Assembly (NCBI GenBank): GCA_051960215.1
Contig: JBQCEN010000030.1
Coordinates: forward strand, 1-20,934
DNA length: 20,934 bases
Source of the DNA: Pararhizobium_B sp051960215
GTDB lineage: Bacteria > Pseudomonadota > Alphaproteobacteria > Rhizobiales > Rhizobiaceae
Direction of reading: 5' to 3'
The position numbers were made by a program, and so were the translations under genes. Below the pieces are notes generated by a model, which did no database searches, was not told where the DNA came from, and was given only the letters and a program-made list of their open reading frames with translations. Shown here piece after piece: positions 7,573 to 15,140 of the stretch; positions within the stretch are counted from its first letter, which is position 1, and every line of letters begins with the position of its first letter.

Positions 7573-7600
7573 ATCCGGACGGCCGCCGCGCCGTCCGGAT
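7573..7600 (+). terminator. GC-rich hairpin after the binding-protein gene
   Basis: A perfect 11-bp stem (ATCCGGACGGC with its complement) encloses a 6-base loop, followed by TCGCATTT. The weak T-tract suggests partial termination or 3'-end stabilisation of the binding-protein mRNA. That would allow higher expression of the receptor than of the downstream enzymes. Confidence 0.55.
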
Positions 7601-7673
7601 TCGCATTTGACGGCGGCTCCCGACTGGCGTTGACTCCGCGCAGGCCGCGAGCCGAATGCTGAAAGGAAAGACG

Positions 7674-8678
7674 ATGAGCCTGGTCCAGCACCAAACCCAC
7701 CTGCGGCCGGCGGATGCCTCCCCGCCCGCGCCGCGGCGCAACGCCGGCACCGGCCTGAAGCCCGAATGGTTCGAGGACGTGCACGTCAACCTCAGCGCTG
7801 CCGAGCGCCGCGCGGCGACGCTTGGCACCCGTCGCACGGTCAAGAAGGCCTTCCAGGCCGCCTGGCTGATCAAGGCCATCACCTGCATCGACCTGACGAC
7901 GCTTGCCGGCGACGACACGGCCGGCCGCGTCCGGAGGCTTTGCGCCAAGGCGCGCCAGCCGCTGCGCGCCGACCTCGTCGAGGCGCTCGGCATCGGCGAG
8001 CTTGGCATCACGACAGGCGCGGTCTGTGTCTACCCGACGATGGTGCCGCATGCCGTGAAAGCGCTCGCCGGCTCCGGCATCCCCGTCGCCTCGGTGGCGA
8101 CCGGCTTCCCGGCCGGCCTCATGCCCTTGCCGCAGCGGCTCGCCGAGATCCGCTACGCGGTCGACCAGGGCGCCGACGAGATCGACATCGTCATCACCCG
8201 TGAACATGTGCTGACCGGCAATTGGCAGGCGCTCCACGACGAGGTCGTGCAGATGCGCGAGGCCTGCGGCGAGGCACACCTGAAGGCGATCCTCGCCACC
8301 GGCGACCTGAAGACGCTGACCAACGTCTTCCGCGCCTCGATGGTGGCGATGCAGGCCGGCGCCGACTTCATCAAGACCTCGACAGGCAAGGAGGACGTCA
8401 ACGCGACGCTTCCCGTCGGCCTCACCATGGTGCGCGCCATCCGCGCCTTCGAGGAGCGGTCCGGCCAGGTCGTCGGCTTCAAGCCCGCCGGCGGCATGAA
8501 GACGGCGAAGGACGCCATGCTCTGGCTGATCCTGATGAAGGAGGAACTCGGCGTGCGGTGGATGCAGCCGGACCTCTTCCGCCTCGGCGCCTCCTCCATG
8601 CTTGCCGACATCGAGCGGCAGCTCGAGCACTACGTCACCGGCCGCTATTCGGCCGCCAACCGCCACCCGCTCGCCTGA
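7674..8678 (+). CDS. deoC: Deoxyribose-phosphate aldolase, animal DERA-like form
   Basis: A class I aldolase that cleaves 2-deoxy-D-ribose-5-phosphate to glyceraldehyde-3-phosphate and acetaldehyde. The Schiff-base lysine is Lys234 in DFIKTSTGK. The proton-relay residues are Asp171 (in DEIDIVI) and Lys270 (in GFKPAGG). At 334 aa it is much longer than E. coli DeoC (259 aa). Its core (RRTVKKAFQAAWLIKAITC, IDLTTLAGDDT, EACGEAHLK, the ending HYVTGRYSAANRHPLA) is strikingly like vertebrate DERA, from memory. The start at 7674 has GAAAGGAAAG just upstream; an ATG six codons earlier is less well placed. It ends 12 bases before the aldehyde dehydrogenase, indicating co-expression. Confidence 0.92.
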   Translation: MSLVQHQTHLRPADASPPAPRRNAGTGLKPEWFEDVHVNLSAAERRAATLGTRRTVKKAFQAAWLIKAITCIDLTTLAGDDTAGRVRRLCAKARQPLRADLVEALGIGELGITTGAVCVYPTMVPHAVKALAGSGIPVASVATGFPAGLMPLPQRLAEIRYAVDQGADEIDIVITREHVLTGNWQALHDEVVQMREACGEAHLKAILATGDLKTLTNVFRASMVAMQAGADFIKTSTGKEDVNATLPVGLTMVRAIRAFEERSGQVVGFKPAGGMKTAKDAMLWLILMKEELGVRWMQPDLFRLGASSMLADIERQLEHYVTGRYSAANRHPLA

Positions 8679-8690
8679 GGACGCCGAACG

Positions 8691-11090
8691 ATGAACGAGA
8701 TCACGGATATCCTGAAGACGATGGACTATGGGCCGGCTCCGGAAGCCAACGCCGACGTCAAGGCATGGCTTGCGCGCCACGAGGGCGGCTTCGGCCATTT
8801 CATCGGCGGCCGCTTCACCGGAGAGGGCGCCGGCGAGCGGATCACCGTCACCAATCCGGCCGACGAGAGCGTCCTGGCTACGGTGCCGCTTGGAACGGCC
8901 GAGGATGTCGCCGCCGCCGTCAAGGCGGCCCGCGCCGCGTTTCCCGCGTGGTCGCGGCTCTCCGGCCACGAGCGGGCGAAATATCTCTATGCCATTGCGC
9001 GGCACATCCAGAAGCGCGAGCGCTTCTTCTCGGTGCTCGAGACGATGGACAACGGCAAGCCGATCCGCGAGACCCGCGACATCGACGTGCCGCTCGTCGC
9101 CCGCCACTTCTACCATCACGCCGGCTGGGCCGAGCTCGTGGAGAGCGAATTTCCCGGCTACGCGCCGGTCGGCGTCTGCGGCCAGATCATCCCGTGGAAC
9201 TTCCCGCTGCTGATGCTCGCCTGGAAGGTGGCGCCGGCGCTCGCCGCTGGCAACACGGTCGTGCTGAAGCCGGCCGAGCAGACACCGCTGACGGCCGCGG
9301 CCTTCGCCGAGATCTGCCTCGAGGTCGGACTACCGGCAGGCGTCGTCAACATCGTCCATGGTGACGGCTCGACGGGCGCGGCGCTGACGGCCCATCCGGA
9401 TATCGACAAGCTCGCCTTCACCGGCTCGACCGAGGTCGGCCGCCGCATCCGCGAGCAGACGGCGGGGTCGGGCAAGAAGCTGTCGCTGGAACTGGGTGGC
9501 AAGTCGCCCTTCGTCGTCTTCGACGACGCCGACCTTGACGCGGCGGTGGAAGGCGTGGTCGACGCCATCTGGTTCAACCAGGGCGAGGTCTGCTGCGCCG
9601 GTTCGCGCATCCTGGTCCAGGAAGGTGTGGCGGAGGACTTCTACGACCGGCTGAGGGCGCGCATGAAGACGCTGCGCGTCGGCGACCCCCTCGACAAGTC
9701 GATCGACGTGGGCGCGATCGTCTCGCGCGAGCAGCTTCAGCGCATTACCGCGCTCATCGATCAGGGCAAGGCCGAAGGCGGCACCCTGTGGCAGGCGGAA
9801 ACTGGCCTGCCGGCGAAGGGCTGCTTCATCGCTCCCGGCTTCTTCACCGACGTCGAGACCGCCTCGACCGTCTCTCAGGAGGAGATTTTCGGCCCGATCG
9901 CGGTCGCCACGACCTTCCGCACGCCGAGCGAGGCGCTGCAGCTTGCCAACGATACCCGCTACGGGCTCGCCGCCTCGATCTGGTCGGAGAACATCAACCA
10001 GGCGCTCGACGCCGCCGCGGGCGTGAAGGCCGGCGGCGTCTGGATCAACGCGACCAACCTCTTCGATGCGGCCGCCGGCTTCGGCGGCTACCGCGAAAGC
10101 GGCTTCGGACGCGAAGGCGGCCGCGAGGGGCTCCATGAGTACCTCGTGCCGGCGTGGGAAAAGGCGATGTCGCCGGCGAAGGAGGCCAAGGGGGCTCGTC
10201 CGTCCGCGGCGCCGGATGCCGGGGCGAAGTTCGCCCGGCAGGAGGCCGTCGACCGCACCGCCAAGATGTATGTCGGCGGCAAGCAGGCCCGGCCGGACGG
10301 CGGCTACAGCTATTCCGTCGTCGGAAGGGGAGGCGCCGTCATCGGCGAAGCCGGGCTCGGCAACCGCAAGGATATCCGCAATGCCGTCGAGGCCGCGGCG
10401 AAGGCGTCAGCCTGGAGCGGCATGAGCGGCCACGCCCGCGCGCAGGTGCTCTACTATTTGGGCGAGAACCTCGATGCGCGCCGCGCCGAGTTCGAAGCCC
10501 TCCTTGCCGACAGCACCGGCGCCTCGGCGAAGGCCGCACGGACGGAATTCGAGGCCTCGCTCCGGCGGATTTTCTACTACGCCGCCCAGGCCGACAAGTT
10601 CGACGGCCGCGTCCATGCGACGAAATCGCGGCATGTGACGCTGGCGATGAACGAGCCGTGGGGCGTGATCGGCATCGTCTGCCCGGACGAGGCGCCGCTG
10701 TTGTCCTATCTCTCGCTCGTCCTGCCGGCGCTTGCGATGGGCAACCGGGTCGTCTCGGTCCCGTCGGAGCGCCATCCGCTGGTCGCAACGAACCTCTATC
10801 AGGTGCTCGACACCTCGGATGTCCCCGCCGGCGCGCTCAACATCGTCACCGGTGAACGCGACAGCCTGGCGAAGACGCTTGCCGAGCACGACGTGGTGGC
10901 AGCGCTCTGGTACGTCGGCTTGCGCGAGGGCAGCGCGATGGTCGAGAAGGCCTCCTGCGGCAACCTCAAGCCGACCTGGGTCAACAACGGCCGGAGCCGC
11001 GACTGGCTCGACGCGGCAGAGGGCCAGGGCGGCGAATACCTCCGCCGCGCGGTCCAGGTGAAGAACATCTGGATCCCTTACGGCGAATAG
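8691..11090 (+). CDS. Two-domain aldehyde dehydrogenase, ALDH16 type
   Basis: At 799 aa this is far longer than a normal ALDH (about 480-500 aa). Residues 1 to about 490 are a complete catalytic unit: IIPWNFPLL with oxyanion Asn170, VLKPAEQTP, FTGSTEVG, general base Glu267 in LELGGKSP, and catalytic Cys301 in FNQGEVCCAGSR. From about residue 515 a second ALDH-like domain follows. It keeps the fold signature (WGVIGIVCPDEAPLLSYL, VPAGALNIVTG) but lacks the oxyanion Asn, cofactor Lys, catalytic Glu and the whole Cys segment. That is the known ALDH16 architecture, an active N-terminal domain plus a C-terminal pseudo-domain. The likely role is oxidising the aldehyde released by DeoC. GAGGA lies nine bases before the ATG. 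Confidence 0.88.
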   Translation: MNEITDILKTMDYGPAPEANADVKAWLARHEGGFGHFIGGRFTGEGAGERITVTNPADESVLATVPLGTAEDVAAAVKAARAAFPAWSRLSGHERAKYLYAIARHIQKRERFFSVLETMDNGKPIRETRDIDVPLVARHFYHHAGWAELVESEFPGYAPVGVCGQIIPWNFPLLMLAWKVAPALAAGNTVVLKPAEQTPLTAAAFAEICLEVGLPAGVVNIVHGDGSTGAALTAHPDIDKLAFTGSTEVGRRIREQTAGSGKKLSLELGGKSPFVVFDDADLDAAVEGVVDAIWFNQGEVCCAGSRILVQEGVAEDFYDRLRARMKTLRVGDPLDKSIDVGAIVSREQLQRITALIDQGKAEGGTLWQAETGLPAKGCFIAPGFFTDVETASTVSQEEIFGPIAVATTFRTPSEALQLANDTRYGLAASIWSENINQALDAAAGVKAGGVWINATNLFDAAAGFGGYRESGFGREGGREGLHEYLVPAWEKAMSPAKEAKGARPSAAPDAGAKFARQEAVDRTAKMYVGGKQARPDGGYSYSVVGRGGAVIGEAGLGNRKDIRNAVEAAAKASAWSGMSGHARAQVLYYLGENLDARRAEFEALLADSTGASAKAARTEFEASLRRIFYYAAQADKFDGRVHATKSRHVTLAMNEPWGVIGIVCPDEAPLLSYLSLVLPALAMGNRVVSVPSERHPLVATNLYQVLDTSDVPAGALNIVTGERDSLAKTLAEHDVVAALWYVGLREGSAMVEKASCGNLKPTWVNNGRSRDWLDAAEGQGGEYLRRAVQVKNIWIPYGE

Positions 11091-11157
11091 GACGTTTCCC
11101 TGACGGCAAACCTACCCACGGACGCTTCGGCGCCTGCGGGTGCCCAGGGTTGTGGGG

Positions 11158-11200
11158 AAGAAGAAGCAGCGGTCATTCCCTGCTTCTTCTTTATCTTCTT
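11158..11200 (+). terminator. Rho-independent terminator after the aldehyde dehydrogenase
   Basis: A 12-bp perfect stem (AAGAAGAAGCAG with CTGCTTCTTCTT) has a 10-base loop and runs into a T-rich tail (TATCTTCTTCT). It closes the sugar-catabolic transcript and insulates the UDP-glucose dehydrogenase promoter. Confidence 0.75.
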
Positions 11201-11220
11201 CTGAGACTTCATCAACATCC

Positions 11221-11245
11221 GGAACATCGTGAAGCGCCTCCTGTT
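11221..11245 (+). promoter_or_regulatory. EcfG-type general-stress promoter of ugd
   Basis: GGAAC, a 16-base spacer and TGTT. The known alphaproteobacterial EcfG/RpoE2 consensus is GGAAC-N16-17-CGTT. It lies 38 bases before the ATG, the right place for transcription of the dehydrogenase gene. Confidence 0.65.
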
Positions 11246-11283
11246 AGGCGGGCTGTCGCCATCTACCCATGCGGGAGCCATTC

Positions 11284-12663
11284 ATGAAGATTGCAATGAT
11301 CGGAGCGGGTTATGTCGGGCTGACGACGTCGGCCGGGCTCGCGGTTCTCGGCCATTCGGTCATCTGCCACGATAGTGACAAGCAGCGCATCGCGCGGCTG
11401 AACGCCGGCGAAATCCCGATCTATGAGCCGGGCCTCGCGGAGGTTGTGGCCGCCGAGCGCCGCCATGGAAGGCTCGTCTTCTCCGACGACGTCGCCGAAG
11501 CCGTGGGCGATGCGGATGCGATCTTCCTCGCCGTCGGCACACCGAGCGCGCCCGACGGCAGCATCGACCTGTCCTTCATCGACGCCGCCGCGCTCACCAT
11601 CGCGCCCAGCCTGAAGCCGGGTGCGGTCGTCGTCGTCAAATCGACGGTGGTGGTGGGGACGAGCCGCCGCGTGAATGGGCTGATCGCGCGTAAGCGCGGC
11701 AAGCCCGACGTCTCGGTCGCCTCCAACCCGGAATTCCTGCGCGAGGGCTCGGCCGTCAAGGACTTCCTCGAGCCGGAGCGGATCGTGATCGGCACCGACG
11801 ATGTCCGCAGCCGCGCCGTGCTCGATGAGATCTACCGCTCGATGGCCGAGGAGGTGCCGATCGTCGCGACGACGACCCGCAATGCCGAGCTCATCAAGTA
11901 CGCGGCGAACGCCTTCCTGGCCCTCAAGATCGGCTTCATCAACGACGTCGCCCGGCTGTGCGAGGAAGCGGACGGCGACGTGGAGGCCGTCGCCCGGGGT
12001 ATCGGGCTTGATTCCCGCATCGGCTCCAGCTTTCTCGCTGCCGGCCCCGGCTTCGGCGGCTCATGCTTTCCGAAGGATACGCGTGCCTTCACCGCCACGG
12101 GCCGGCGCTGCGGCGCGCCGCAGCCCCTGGTCGAGGCGCTTCTCGCCGGCAACGAGTGGCGGAAGACGGAACTCGCAAGGCGCGTCGTGACCGAGGCACG
12201 CCTAGCGCCGGGGATGACGGTGGCCGTCCTCGGCCTCGCGTTCAAGGCGGAAACGGACGACGTCCGGGAGTCCCCTGCGCTCACGCTGGTCGAGGTCCTT
12301 CAGCAGGCGGGGCTCTCCGTGCGCGTGCACGACCCGCGCGCCATGGAGGCGGCCCGGCCCGTCCTTGCCGGGGTAGAATGGTGCGCGACCCCTTTCGCGG
12401 CGGCCCATAAGGCGGACGCCGTCGTCGTCATGACGGAGTGGCAGGAATATCGTTCGCTCGACCTCAAGCGTCTCGCCCGGGCGATGAACGGCGCGATGCT
12501 CTTCGATTACCGCAACCTCTTTCCTTCCGAAGCCGTCACGGCAGCGGGTCTGCATCATGTCAGCCTCGGCCGGCCGGTACGCCGCCCGGCGGCCGTTCAG
12601 CGCATGTTCGGCGGTCGCGCCGCCGACCTGAAGGCCGTCGCGGCGCCGGCCTCCAAAGGATAG
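11284..12663 (+). CDS. ugd: UDP-glucose 6-dehydrogenase
   Basis: It oxidises UDP-glucose to UDP-glucuronate with two NAD+, supplying acidic sugars for exopolysaccharide or lipid modification. The 459-aa protein starts MKIAMIGAGYVGL, the Rossmann GxGxxG motif. It carries SNPEFLREGSAVKDF around 148-161, the central-helix LIKYAANAFLALKI with Lys205 and Asn209, and catalytic Cys261 in GFGGSCFPKD. LGLAFKAETDDVRESPA marks the C-terminal UDP-binding domain. The start five codons into the open frame is chosen for the canonical N-terminus and the GGGAG before it. The gene stands alone, after a terminator and an EcfG-like promoter, and converges on the next gene with a 28-base gap. Stress control of a UDP-glucuronate supply gene would fit envelope protection. 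Confidence 0.93.
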   Translation: MKIAMIGAGYVGLTTSAGLAVLGHSVICHDSDKQRIARLNAGEIPIYEPGLAEVVAAERRHGRLVFSDDVAEAVGDADAIFLAVGTPSAPDGSIDLSFIDAAALTIAPSLKPGAVVVVKSTVVVGTSRRVNGLIARKRGKPDVSVASNPEFLREGSAVKDFLEPERIVIGTDDVRSRAVLDEIYRSMAEEVPIVATTTRNAELIKYAANAFLALKIGFINDVARLCEEADGDVEAVARGIGLDSRIGSSFLAAGPGFGGSCFPKDTRAFTATGRRCGAPQPLVEALLAGNEWRKTELARRVVTEARLAPGMTVAVLGLAFKAETDDVRESPALTLVEVLQQAGLSVRVHDPRAMEAARPVLAGVEWCATPFAAAHKADAVVVMTEWQEYRSLDLKRLARAMNGAMLFDYRNLFPSEAVTAAGLHHVSLGRPVRRPAAVQRMFGGRAADLKAVAAPASKG

Positions 12664-12691
12664 TCGCAAAAGGCCGCTTCCGTCAGCCGCA

Positions 12692-13018
12692 TCAGCGGAA
12701 CTCGAGGAAGAGCGCGATGATCACCGCCGCGATCAGCAGCAGCACCCAGATCGGCGGATACCAGGCGCGGCGGCGGGCGTCCGGCGAACTGCTCGGATTG
12801 CGCTTGCTCGCCTGGGCCGAGGAAAGATTGCGGGCGCCGCCGACGTCGGCTCCGCCGTCGCCTTGCGGCGCCGAGCCGGAGCGGATGGAAGCGCGGGTCT
12901 GCGGGTCGATGGAGGTTGCCGCGGAGGCGGTCTGCGATTCCGGGCTGCCCGCTCCCTCCTTCTCGACATCCTCGTGCACCCGCGGGATCTGCTCGCGCTT
13001 GTCGCTGTCCTTCGCCAT
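12692..13018 (-). CDS. Small tail-anchored membrane protein, unknown function (108 aa)
   Basis: The first 80 or so residues are polar and low in complexity (charged start MAKDSDKREQIPRVHEDVEKE, then Ser/Ala/Gly-rich). The C-terminus is a single transmembrane helix (YPPIWVLLLIAAVIIALFLEFR), so the protein is probably anchored in the inner membrane by its tail. GAGG lies nine bases before the ATG. It begins 23 bases after the 81-aa Cys-rich gene ends, so both probably share the EcfG-like promoter upstream of that gene. No family is recognised. Confidence 0.65.
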   Translation of the reverse strand: MAKDSDKREQIPRVHEDVEKEGAGSPESQTASAATSIDPQTRASIRSGSAPQGDGGADVGGARNLSSAQASKRNPSSSPDARRRAWYPPIWVLLLIAAVIIALFLEFR

Positions 13019-13041
13019 CGTGTGTCGCCTCTTCGCGTTGT

Positions 13042-13287
13042 TCAGGGGGTCTTGAGGTCGGCGGCCGGACGAATGCCGAAAGCAGCCTCGAGACGCTCCA
13101 CGGCAAGCGGAACGTTCCGGCAGGCGCCTATGCCTGGCGCGTCCACGTCCTCGTCGGCACTTGGATGCGCCATCGGACAGCCCCAGCACCTGACGTCATC
13201 GACGGTGGCTGTTCCATGCTTTCGGCTCCTGATCCCGAACGCGCCGCGGCAGCAGGCGCAACTGGGAAAAAGCGTCGGGTCCGGCAT
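13042..13287 (-). CDS. Small Cys-rich protein, possible zinc ribbon (81 aa)
   Basis: The protein contains CACC near residue 10 and CWGC about 25 residues later, plus one further Cys, compatible with a small zinc ribbon. GAGAGG six bases before the ATG supports this start over an ATG 16 codons upstream. A GGAAC-N16-GGTT element ends 38 bases upstream in the same orientation, which is the best evidence that the frame is expressed. Its function is unknown; it may be a stress-induced regulator or binding protein. Confidence 0.5.
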   Translation of the reverse strand: MPDPTLFPSCACCRGAFGIRSRKHGTATVDDVRCWGCPMAHPSADEDVDAPGIGACRNVPLAVERLEAAFGIRPAADLKTP

Positions 13288-13325
13288 CTTCGGCCTCTCG
13301 CAAAGCTCCGTCTCCTCGGTCTTCC

Positions 13326-13350
13326 AACCTCCCAAAATCTGCGATGTTCC
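13326..13350 (-). promoter_or_regulatory. EcfG-type promoter of the Cys-rich / tail-anchored pair
   Basis: Read on the minus strand, GGAAC, 16 bases, GGTT. The spacer is identical in length to the other four copies in this window. It lies 38 bases before the 81-aa gene. Confidence 0.6.
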
Positions 13351-13411
13351 GGCCGTTCATGCCGGTCGCGATCGAATTCGAGGCGCATCGGCTTCGATGG
13401 CTCCAACGGAA

Positions 13412-13440
13412 AGGCGCCGGAGGATCATCCTCCGGCGCCT
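13412..13440 (-). terminator. Perfect 14-bp-stem hairpin after the DUF3618 gene
   Basis: Two 14-base arms (AGGCGCCGGAGGAT and its complement) are separated by one base. On the minus strand the hairpin ends CGCCTTTCC, a short T-run, and begins 33 bases after the DUF3618 stop codon. It is the likely terminator of the Ndi-like operon and also separates it from the downstream EcfG-like promoter. Confidence 0.65.
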
Positions 13441-13473
13441 GTCCTGGAAGGCGGCGTCGTCCGCGGCGGACGT

Positions 13474-14748
13474 TCAGGTACGCGGCGGGAAGGGCGACGT
13501 GCGCGCCGGGCCCTCCGAACTGCTGCTCGTCGTATGTCCGGCCTCGTCCGTCGTGACCGGATCGGATGAACCGGGCCGCGGTGGTTCTTTGGGCGTGGAG
13601 GCGATCTTTTCGCCCGTACCGGATCCCCCCGACTGCGCTCTTCCGGCGGTCGTGCCGGACCGGGTGCCGGCACTCTCGCCCTGCGATCCCCTGCCGGAGG
13701 GGCCTTCGGAACTCGCTTGGTTTCGGCCCGAGCTGTCGCTGCTGCCGCCCATTTTCTCGGCCGCCTTGGCCTTGGCGGCTTCGGCACCGGCCGCCACCGT
13801 CGCCGACACCTTCTCGGCGAGCGGCTTGCCGTCTTCGGGCACGAGGCCTTCTTCGTCGGCCGCCTCGGCGCCGGAACGGTAGGCCTCCTTGGCCACATCC
13901 TTCGCGCCTTCGAAGCCTTCGCGCATCGCGTTCTTCGCGCCGCGGCGCAGCCGGTCGCCCTGCTCGCCGAAGGTCTCGTCCTCGAAACGCGTGCTCGGCA
14001 GCATCGCGCCGATCGCCGCGCCGATCGCAAGACCGAGCGCGCCGAGAATGAGCGGCTCCCGCTCAAGCACGCTTCCGAAGGTGTGCTGGACCCCGCCGGC
14101 CATGGAGCTTGCCTGGTGGCGTGCTGCCCGGCCCGCCCGCGCCGTCGTATGGCCGGCGTGGCTCATGCCTTCCGAGATGCTGTCGCGCATATTCCCGGCC
14201 GTGTCCCACGCGCCGCTCGCGGCGTTGCGCATGGTCTCGCCGGTTCCGCTTGCGGCGCTACGCATTCTTTCGCCGACGCCGCTCGCCGTCTCGTGCATGG
14301 AGTGGCCGGCGCCGCTCGCCGCATCCCGCATGGAATCACCGAAGCCGCTGTCGGACATGCCGCCGCGCCAGCGCTCCTCGCTGTCATGCCGATCCCAGCC
14401 TCCGCTCGATCGGCGGCCGCCGAAGGGTGAGCGGAAGCCGCTCCAGCCGCCGCTCCAGGAGGAATGCGAGGCATGTTCGCCGCCGTTGTCCGCGTGTGAC
14501 GTGCGGGGGCCCATCATCAGCCAGGCGAGGCCCGCCGCAGAGACGGCGAGCGCCAGCGGATTGTCACGCACCTGGGTCTTCAGGGTGTTCAGCGAGATGG
14601 CCGTGTCCGAGTGGCGCAGATAGTCCATCGCCTGGTCCACGAGCTGGCCCGGCGTCATGCGCTCGCGCAGGCTCTCCGCCGTGCGTGAGACTTCGGCGCG
14701 CACACTCTCGGCTTCCCTTTCGAGTTCGGCTGATGATTTTCCGTTCAT
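13474..14748 (-). CDS. DUF3618 protein with 11-residue repeats and a glycine-zipper membrane segment
   Basis: The N-terminus (SSAELEREAESVRAEVSRTAESLRERMTPGQ in two halves, residues 5-36) matches DUF3618. A weak hydrophobic stretch lies at 64-79. Residues 137-180 are four consecutive 11-mers of the type G-(D/H/E)-x-M-(R/H)-x-(A/T)-A-S-G-x, recalling LEA-like amphipathic repeats. Residues 233-250 (LILGALGLAIGAAIGAML) form a glycine-zipper membrane segment. The 424-residue chain ends in a disordered Ser/Gly/Thr-rich tail. It overlaps the holin-like gene by ATGA. The repeats and stress promoter suggest a membrane-stabilising role, which is inference. Confidence 0.8.
   Translation of the reverse strand: MNGKSSAELEREAESVRAEVSRTAESLRERMTPGQLVDQAMDYLRHSDTAISLNTLKTQVRDNPLALAVSAAGLAWLMMGPRTSHADNGGEHASHSSWSGGWSGFRSPFGGRRSSGGWDRHDSEERWRGGMSDSGFGDSMRDAASGAGHSMHETASGVGERMRSAASGTGETMRNAASGAWDTAGNMRDSISEGMSHAGHTTARAGRAARHQASSMAGGVQHTFGSVLEREPLILGALGLAIGAAIGAMLPSTRFEDETFGEQGDRLRRGAKNAMREGFEGAKDVAKEAYRSGAEAADEEGLVPEDGKPLAEKVSATVAAGAEAAKAKAAEKMGGSSDSSGRNQASSEGPSGRGSQGESAGTRSGTTAGRAQSGGSGTGEKIASTPKEPPRPGSSDPVTTDEAGHTTSSSSEGPARTSPFPPRT
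14209..14340 (-). repeat. Four tandem 33-bp coding repeats (11-aa units)
   Basis: Units GDSMRDAASGA, GHSMHETASGV, GERMRSAASGT and GETMRNAASGA lie end to end in the DUF3618 protein. A degenerate fifth unit (NMRDSISEG) follows. The period is exactly 11 residues. Confidence 0.85.
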
Positions 14749-15140
14749 TTCACCTTCTCCCGAGTGACGTTGATGTCACGGCGGACCTGGTTGACCGTGC
14801 GCTCCGGCGTCAGGTTCGACGCCGTGACGTTGGTCGTGCCGCGCCTGACGAAGAGGGCGCCGATGATCGCGACGACGACGCCGACGATCAGGGCCGACCA
14901 TCCGGCCGGGATGCCGGCCTTCGTGATCGCCACAACGACGGCCTCGAGGAGGATGATCAGCGCGGCGAGCAGGCACATCGCACCGGCGGCGATCTCCATG
15001 ACGCCGGCGCCGACTGTCGAGAGCTTCTCCTCCAGTTCGGCGCGGAGAAGCTGGCTTTCCGTCCTTACGAGCGTCGTGACCTGGTCGATGAGGTCCGTCA
15101 GAAGCGTGCCGATCGGCCGCTGATCCTGCGGCATCGTCAT
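14745..15140 (-). CDS. Phage-holin-family-like membrane protein (Holin-X / DUF1469 type)
   Basis: A 131-aa protein with an amphipathic N-terminal helix (LLTDLIDQVTTLVRTESQLLRAELEEKL), then two hydrophobic segments at about 46-70 and 80-98 (ending VVVAIIGALFVRRG). It finishes with a basic tail (NLTPERTVNQVRRDINVTREKVK). This is the pattern of the putative actinobacterial holin-X/phage holin 3 superfamily, which in Proteobacteria usually accompanies DUF3618 genes and is not phage-borne. Both ends overlap neighbours by ATGA, so the three genes form one translationally coupled operon. Lysis activity is not implied. Confidence 0.8.
   Translation of the reverse strand: MTMPQDQRPIGTLLTDLIDQVTTLVRTESQLLRAELEEKLSTVGAGVMEIAAGAMCLLAALIILLEAVVVAITKAGIPAGWSALIVGVVVAIIGALFVRRGTTNVTASNLTPERTVNQVRRDINVTREKVK

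Noticed and set aside
6533..10136. Minus-strand open frames of 492, 537 and 268 codons opposite the binding protein, deoC and aldehyde dehydrogenase
   Set aside because: Same reason: low-complexity translations antisense to genes with clear catalytic motifs.
13128..13406. 92-codon minus-strand frame overlapping the Cys-rich gene
   Set aside because: Arg-rich shadow without a ribosome site; the alternative frame has paired Cys motifs and a promoter at the right distance.
14745..15140. Prophage lysis gene
   Set aside because: The holin-like protein sits in a stress operon with Ndi-like and DUF3618 genes; no endolysin, spanin or structural phage genes are near.
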